Notes under the pieces: generated by a model
The model's database searches: none
What the model was told of the DNA's origin: nothing
What the model saw: only the letters and a program-made list of their open reading frames with translations
Shown here: positions 57,573-64,000 of the stretch, in pieces
Position numbering within the stretch: the stretch's first letter is position 1
How the letters are laid out: each line of letters begins with the position of its first letter
Source: Austropuccinia psidii
Lineage: Eukaryota; Basidiomycota; Pucciniomycetes; Pucciniales; Sphaerophragmiaceae
Assembly: GCA_023105745.1 (NCBI GenBank)
Contig: JALGQZ010000001.1
Span: 63,816,937 to 63,880,936 of the forward strand
Direction: 5' to 3'
Length of the DNA: 64,000 nucleotides
Position numbers and translations under genes: made by a program

Positions 57573-60492
57573 ATAAAAGCTTAGATGTATTCACCAGAAC
57601 CATTTATCCAGTATGAGAATGCAGATTCTCTTCAATAAAATTTAAAAATTATTTACCAATAATTTGTAATGATTCCTTTTAAATACAGGGAAACTGTTTG
57701 GAATAAAAGGTAAAAATAGTGTTTCCACCTTGGATGGAATACAAAGTTTCATGTGGTATCCCCTCAATTTCAAGAAGACTAATTATGAATCAATTCTATA
57801 GGAAATATAGGATAATATTTATTACTATAAAATGTGGCTTTGTGGGCTTCACGAGGTAAATTTTTCCCAAAATTCCATGGTTTCATGCATTGAAGGGTGT
57901 TATGAGTGAAATGCTATCTTTCAGAAGGCATAAAATTGGTGATTGCATTTTTGCATGTATTTTTACAATGTATGCTCCTTGGAAATGTTTACTGGATCCC
58001 AGGGATTATATAGTTTACAAAAATATAATTTTAAATTACCTGAGGTCCTTTGATATTATTATAATACTCAAATATTGTTTGAAATTTAAATATGTGCGAG
58101 TTATTTAGTATTATTTTGAAGGCAAAATCAAACATTTAGATATTTCAATTTTTTCTTTAATTTATATATGTCATTAAGCTTGGAAAAATAATTATAAATA
58201 AAATAAATCTGGGTTGATAAATTAGAGAATTATTCAAAAAGATTGATATCACTAATTAAAATCATATTAATCTAGAATCTTATGCTTAAATTTCTAAATC
58301 AAATTTTAAAGAGTTTGACAATGATATCTTAGAGCTCAAAAAAAATTTAGTGCAATCTTAAAAAGAAAAAACATGAGCTCAAGAAATTTGAGAAACATTT
58401 AATTGAATTTAGAGGATTTAGCTATATTCATATAACTTCTTTCTGGGGTTATTAATCCTTAATTTATTTGAAAGAATTAAATAAAGTGTATCTAAAATAA
58501 AAAATGTAGCTATGAATACTAACATTCATACTCAACGTATCTTTATCAAAGAATGAAAGTGTTAGATTATTGATAATATAAAAATTTAAAACTTGAATTT
58601 TAGGCTAAGATTCTTTCATTTAAAAAGGTTTTTCTATAATATTATGAGGAAATATTTATGATATTTTCAAATACCTCAAAGATTATTATAAACATTTTGA
58701 ATGAAATTAGCCTTTTTATTCAATTATATAACATTATCCAAAACTTCAAAATAATTAAACTATAATAAAAAAACAAAATTACAAATATATCATCAAATCT
58801 ATTTGTAATAATTATCTTCAATAATTTGAATGGAAATATGTGTCGAAAATACTTTTGGTTCCATCACAAAAGATAAATAAATTGTAAAAATATTATAGTT
58901 CCGTTATAAAACTATTAAATTTGAGGGAATTTTTTCCATCACAAGATTTATTTTAAGCTTTTCTGAAGTTTTCTTCTATAAAAATAATCAAATTAAGGAT
59001 TGAGTCAATAAGCTTGCTCATTAATATTTTGATACAAGATCTAAGCTGGGAAGCTGAATAATATGTAGTTTGATTTATTAGACTTTAATCTTGACATATT
59101 TCTTTGAATAATTTAATATATTTTTCTTTTTTTCTGAAACTTTATTTTAAATATAATAATATTCGAATCTTGAATAAGGTTAAAGGATCGATAATATTAT
59201 AAATTTTAAGATTAATTGCTATTAATCTGTTTATGGAATAATACCTTTAATAATAATATTATTCAGAGATTATATTAAGTTAGTAGTATTCATAATAAAT
59301 GAACTTATTCCAGCTTTAAACTAAACAGATTAGTTGATATTAAAATAAGGTCTTTCAATAAATTTCTTTTCTTATGATAAATTTTTGAATAATTAAAAGA
59401 ATAAAAGCCTCATTTTTGAAAGATTATTAAATATGGATTCATATCAAACGACCAAAAATATGTCTTATATTCAAAATTAAGAATAATTAGAGATATTAAC
59501 AGTTAGTTCTTGGACAGATAATTTTATTTTTGGGAGAACAAGGGCTTTGAAATAATTGATTTTAATTGTAAAAAATATGATATCTTAAATACCTAATATA
59601 GAAGTCATTTCTTTTAATGTAGAAATTCTTAAAAACTATATTCAGATTCATTTTTTATTATTTCTCTTAGTAGATATGAAAAAAGGATATTCTGGATTTT
59701 GAATAATCATTTTATTAAGTATTGATATTCTTAAATAATTCAAATAACACATTTGAATAAATTTGAATTGATTATAATGAAGAGTAAATTTAATTAAATA
59801 TAATTCTGTTAGTATAAAAATCATTAATTACGGAAGTAATCACTAGGTCTATAATAAATTCTTCAATAATCAAAAATTGACTATAACAACCAGTAGAGAA
59901 TAGCTGAATAATTTAATTTTAATCAATGATTAGAGAGATTTAATAGAAAATAATCTTATAATGATAATGATATATATACACAAATTAATTCAAAAGATTT
60001 AAAATATGTTCAAATTAATTCAAAATGTAATATCTTATACATAGTTTGAAATTAGATTGAATTTTTACCAACTATTTATTTCTATCATGGAATCGATATA
60101 GTTATGCTTACCAGAACACCAAGACATACATTATTATGGAGCCTGTAAATATTTTATGCATTTTAGCGATCAAAATATGAAGAAGTTATTATATAAAAAT
60201 ATGGAATTCCAAAATTATTCATTTATTATAAGAACAATTATATATACCAAAAGTAATTTTCAATGAGAAAAAAATATTAAATTGAAAATTTTGATTACCA
60301 AAGCTAATTTTTTAGAATTTAGATTTATTATAATTCAAGCCAGAAATTTCCATTTTGTCAAAAGATTCAATAGATAATTTTTGATAAAGAAATTTTTTCA
60401 GTTATGAAGTTCATTCAATACAATATTTAAGTAAAATATTTGAATTCTGAATCAATTCTTAAATATTTGGTATTGTTTTCCTTAGAAAGTAC
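57573..60492. other. Very AT-rich stretch, nothing recognised
   Basis: Composition is extreme, with long A/T runs. The longest frame (57890-58108, +, 72 codons) has no motif. Old, unrecognisable repeats are the most likely content. Confidence 0.5.
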
Positions 60493-61946
60493 TATGAGCC
60501 TTTGGTATATGATCAAATATACAAAAAGTTCACAAAAAACATTACAAAACTTATTTTAATAAGAAGAATTGAGATTATAATCTTAAAATAAGTAAAAATT
60601 CCATAAAAAAGCATCAATTTCTGATTATATAAGAAACAAATGGATAAAAATGTGGAATAAATTACACCATTGGGTTTCCCATCAAAACCTACATATATGA
60701 CTATTTTATGTCATATCTTCAAACCTAATACTTACTGAGATAAGCTGGACATATGCACTGTTATGATCAGTGCATATATTCATGGCTATCAGCTCATATC
60801 TTTTAAATGACACATGATAAAGAGTTCTTTTAAAATTAGAGTTACCACAAGAAAGCTGTAACTCTATTTGGAAAGTTATAAGAGGATATTGGGAAAAATA
60901 GCAATAGCTTTTGACCACTTAAAATTAAAAGTGGTCCAAACTTTAAAAAAATAGATATTAATAGCCTTCTAGCTCATACGTGAATAATTACCTAACCTTT
61001 GTCATGAGATTCAAGGTATAACCCTATGAGATCATGGTTTAGAGCACAAAATAGTCAATTTCAACAGAAAAGGTGAGTTACAAGAAAAATCATCAAAAAT
61101 ACAGTTTTGATTATGTCATGTGATCCTCTTGGAATCTTAATAGGGACATTTCAATATATCATAATTACCTCTCAAAATTTCTGTAGGTTGAAAAGCTTAA
61201 CGTTTATTAAGGATTAAAAATGATCATTTCTGACCATTAACTCTAATCTTTTTTTAAGTTTGATAGTTAAATAAGAGATAAAACTGGTGGATATTAGTAT
61301 TTCATTATTAAAGTACTGTAATACACAAAAAGAAATCATTTTCCAAGTTTACCTTATATTATTAAAGGAAAAATTTGTATCTTATAGTAATCTTTATTTT
61401 ATACTTAATTACACCAATATTTTATTTTCATTTGATGATTTATTGTAAACTCTCTAAATACACTTAAACATAGAAAATTTGTTATTATCTCTATTTTGTA
61501 TTTTGAATAAAATTTAAATAAGTTGTAATTACATTATTAGGCATAAAATCAATCAAAATTATTATATTAAGTGTTACAAGTAGTTTATTTTCTCCTTAGT
61601 ATTATTCTGAATAATTATTTTATTAATATAAATAGTATTTATATTAATATATAGCTTTAATATTAGAAATATTATAGCTATAAATTGTTTTTTACTATTA
61701 GATAAATTTTTTTCCATGAATTTATCATTTGTTTGTAACAATAATAAATTGCCATGAATATATTCATTCTTATTTATTAATTTATTGATCTTATTATCTT
61801 ATTTGATTCTTATGAAATATTATGAATGTTTTGATGCCATAATTATTACTTTTTTAATCTTATTATCAGTTCAAATTGGGACATTCAGGGTACACTAAGT
61901 ATAATATTAGTAATTTTTACCTATTTTTTTAATAGTGAAACCTTAC
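60493..61946 (+). mobile_element. 5' LTR of element C, internally deleted
   Basis: It starts TATGAGCCTTTGGTATATG (altered TGTGAGCC) and ends AACCTTAC. It matches the family-2 LTRs but lacks about 0.35 kb around 61310, between ATTATTAAAG and TACTGTAATACAC. In element B that missing part contains the TATA box and the stretch after it. Confidence 0.82.
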
Positions 61947-61965
61947 TTTTGGGTACCTGGCCAGG
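61947..61965 (+). promoter_or_regulatory. Primer-binding site of element C
   Basis: TTTTGGGTACCTGGCCAGG follows the LTR end and lines up with the primer sites of A and B. Confidence 0.6.
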
Positions 61966-62170
61966 ATATTTACTTGAAAGACCTTATAAAAATATTTGAA
62001 TCGGGTTTATCCAATGATAAACTAATCTTATAAGGAAATTATCTACCAATTTTATATTTATTTTTTTGAAAGCTATTGAGGCATTTGAAAAGTCATTGTA
62101 GTGTATTACACATGGTTTTTAACATCCCTAAACTTACAAGACCTTTCTTTGAGTGACTCTAGTAATTAAA

Positions 62171-63106
62171 TTACATGTTTTTAGCAATTCATGGCCAAAA
62201 ACACGTAATTTTATGGTAAAAACACGTAAGTGACTTATCTTTTGAAATGGAATTCCTCACGCTCAATTTTGAGCACTTTTATGATTTTTTGCCATATTTC
62301 TTACAACATGGGATTTGAAGGTCCTCAAACTTTTTCAAAATTTTCTCTTTTGCCCAATTTGGCAAAATGGCTTCTTTTTTTAAAAATAATTCATTGAAAA
62401 TGTTCCCACTTGTGAATTTCCATTTTTTACAAAAAATGAAGGGAACAACTTGAGAATAAAAGACCAGAGGCCCAAAATTTTGGTATTTTTTTCTCAGGGC
62501 AAATGTAGGCCCAAAAAGTCCCTTTTTATGTTTTTTTGTTCATGTTTGTAAGTAAATTTGAAATGCCATTTCCAAAACCAATTTGATTAAAAATGTAATT
62601 TATAACATTAGTGAAAGTTAAAAGATCCATTCATGGCATTAAAAATTCCATAAATGACATCAAAAATGACATAATAATTCCATAAATGGCATCAATAATG
62701 ACAAATGTATTCCGTTTATGGCCACAGCATAGGCATAAATAGCATTAAAACAATGCCTTAAATTAAATTAAAAATTCCATAAATGGGCTCAAGAATGGAA
62801 TTGATGGCCTTAAAAATTTCATTTATGCCATTTAAAATTCCATTTATGGCCTTAAAAATTCCAACAATGGCCTTAACAATGTCATTCATGGCCTTAACAA
62901 TGCCATTCATGGAATTTTTAATTCCATTTATAGCATTTTTAACTGCATAAATGGGATTGCTAATGCCATAAATGGCCTCAACAATGTCATAAATGGAATG
63001 AATGGCATAAGAAATTCCATAAATAACAATATTTCATTTAAAAAACACCCCTTATGTGCTTTTACCATAAAATTACATATTTTTACCAATTTCTGGTAAA
63101 ACAAGT
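62171..63106 (+). mobile_element. Small inverted-repeat element with palindromic array, copy 1
   Basis: The left end (62171-62230, ACATGTTTTTAGCAATTCAT... to GGTAAAAACACGTAAG) is the imperfect reverse complement of the right end (63051-63106). The interior has two parts. The first, 62230-62620, has no coding capacity. The second, about 62625-63020, is an array of words of the type CCATAAATGGC and GCCATTTATGG spaced by short A/T-rich links, so that every unit is close to a palindrome. It is a non-autonomous DNA element or foldback type. It sits in the leader of element C and interrupts it. I could not fix a target duplication, so the superfamily is open. Confidence 0.7.
62625..63020. repeat. 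Palindromic CCATAAATGG-type tandem array
   Basis: More than a dozen near-copies of CCATAAATGG, CCATTTATGG and CCATTCATGG alternate at roughly 20-26-base spacing. Neighbouring units can pair with each other, giving a potential for extended foldback structures and for length change by slippage. Confidence 0.75.
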
Positions 63107-63359
63107 AAGGGCTTATGTGTTTTTACCAAAACCCTAAAAAAGAATTATAAGTTAAAAATATAAATTTATATTGTAATTTAATTGAAGAATAATATCATTT
63201 TTCTATTATTCATAAATTGAAAAAATAAAAACAAAAATAAAAGGATTTTTTTACTTTTTCTTTTTACTTATTTCTCTTATATAAAAAGATGTAAAAGCAA
63301 TTTTTATGTGTAAATCTTCATAACTTTACAAAAAGACTTATATTCATTTTTCTTTTTCA
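63107..63359. other. Leader of element C after the inserted element
   Basis: AT-rich and non-coding. It ends in a pyrimidine-rich CTTTTTCAG (63352-63360) that looks like a 3' splice site ahead of gag text (VFEDNSTENNQDAV), so the 5' leader may be spliced. Confidence 0.4.
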
Positions 63360-64000
63360 GTGTTTGAAGACAACTCTACAGAGAATAACCAAGATGCTGT
63401 TTAAAGATTGGTGGAAGGTACTTTCCAAATTTCTCCAACCCCAATTATAGTTAAGAAAAGAAAACCCAAGAGACTGGTCTTTCTAGGACCCATTATTCAG
63501 GATTCTTAAGGTTAGAACCTTTCTTCAATATCAATAAAGATCATTTTTTTATTATTTTTACAATTTTTTTTATTATCTCTTTATTTCTCAACATTACTAC
63601 TATAATAGGTTCCCAATAGTTCATCCTATCTGAGGGAGGTGGACTCAGAAGCAGAAATGATCCCCCAAAAGGGAAAAGGAAGGACAAAATCTTCAGTTGA
63701 ACAGAATCAACACAAGTAAGTTTAATCTCCCAAAGGCAAGTCCCTGAAATTGCCCTTATCTTTGAGCCTCAAATAGAACTTAGAATGAGTCATTCCAACC
63801 ATGAAAAATAATACTCAGAGGGCTCAGATAGACACTTACATGAGGAAGTACAAGCAGTATTACATAGTCTACAAAGAGAAATATTTGTAAATTCTTCAAC
63901 AAATCCACCAGTTAGTGATGAACACTTGGCACATCCTCAAAAGGTTCATGAAATAGGAGGAAATAGTTAAATACTACAATGGATGGAATCCACTATCATC
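63360..64000 (+). pseudogene. Element C gag, 5' part, runs off the window
   Basis: Gag text: FEDNSTENNQDAV, a TAA, RLVEGTFQISPTPIIVKKR, KRLVFLGPIIQDS, then an intron (63511-63608), and further SEGSDRHLHEEVQAVLHSLQ, LAHPQKVHEIGGNS, a TAA, and LQWMEST at the window edge. Element B has matching text in the same order, including VERLVEET before the intron and LAHPENIPQRGGNS after it. The stops suggest inactivation, but the frame is otherwise well kept compared with element A. It is truncated by the window end, so nothing can be said about pol. Confidence 0.8.
63511..63608 (+). other. Intron in element C gag
   Basis: GTTAGAACC after CTTAAG and TATAATAG before GTTCCCAATAG enclose 98 T-rich bases. 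The position relative to the gag text is the same as the intron in element B (QDS|). Confidence 0.6.

Larger units (their letters stand above)
60493..64000 (+). mobile_element. Ty3/Gypsy element C (family 2-like), 5' part
   Basis: A 5' LTR (60493-61946), a primer site (61947-61965), a leader and gag (from about 63360) follow in order, and the element runs past the window edge. The gag text at the end of the window matches element B (LAHPQKVHEIGGNS and LQWMEST against LAHPENIPQRGGNS and FQWMEST). A small inverted-repeat element (62171-63106) is inserted in the leader. The gag frame already holds stops, so the element is probably dead. Confidence 0.85.

Noticed and set aside
1..64000. CRISPR array, bacterial operon or prophage content
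   Set aside because: No spaced identical repeats, no dense co-directional genes, and the elements, introns and tRNA are eukaryotic.

Overview
This window is AT-rich, gene-poor eukaryotic DNA in which nearly everything recognisable is a decayed transposable element. The Ty3/Gypsy, Tc1/mariner, hAT and Harbinger transposases, a short GT-AG intron in a transposase, and an intron-bearing nuclear-type tRNA-Glu point to a repeat-swollen fungal nuclear genome. The integrase and gag remnants resemble the Gypsy families I know from rust fungi (Pucciniales, Austropuccinia type). That placement is recalled, not computed. I see no intact housekeeping gene.

Layout. 1-8443: AT-rich, simple repeats only. 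8444-10347: solo LTR (family 3, +). 10635-13140: a hairpin-rich block, then the 3' end of a Gypsy element (integrase fragment plus family-2 LTR). 13141-19552: unique-looking sequence with two GC-rich islands, each carrying a tRNA-Glu-like gene; one is decayed (15728-15811, -), one looks complete (19064-19142, +). 19553-22312: complete but dead hAT element with a perfect 8-bp target duplication. 23396-25041 and 25524-27236: two Tc1 elements, both with transposase on the minus strand and with recognisable inverted ends. About 27890-29110: Harbinger transposase relic.

29888-51415 is a three-layer nest. Element A (Gypsy, family 1, +) is split in its gag by element B (Gypsy, family 2, -, 32549-44573, 5-bp duplication AAAAG). 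B is in turn split in its gag by a family-1 solo LTR (38417-40173, duplication CTCTT). Family 1 was therefore active both before and after B arrived.

51416-55099: no TE recognised, but a 64-codon ORF with a signal-peptide-like start at 52765. 55100-55645: small inverted-repeat element. 55660-57567: second family-3 solo LTR (-) with ATTTA duplication. 60493-64000: 5' part of a further family-2-like Gypsy element C (LTR, primer site, gag running off the window); its leader holds a larger copy of the inverted-repeat element.

All three LTR families share the ends TGTGAGCC...CTTACA. Every transposase and pol reading frame carries stops or frameshifts, so the window records past transposition and shows no working system. 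I did not find a new defence or metabolic system. The most unusual items are the inverted-repeat element with its palindromic tandem array, the hairpin ends of the Tc1 elements, the gag intron shared by two Gypsy copies, and the candidate small secreted protein.
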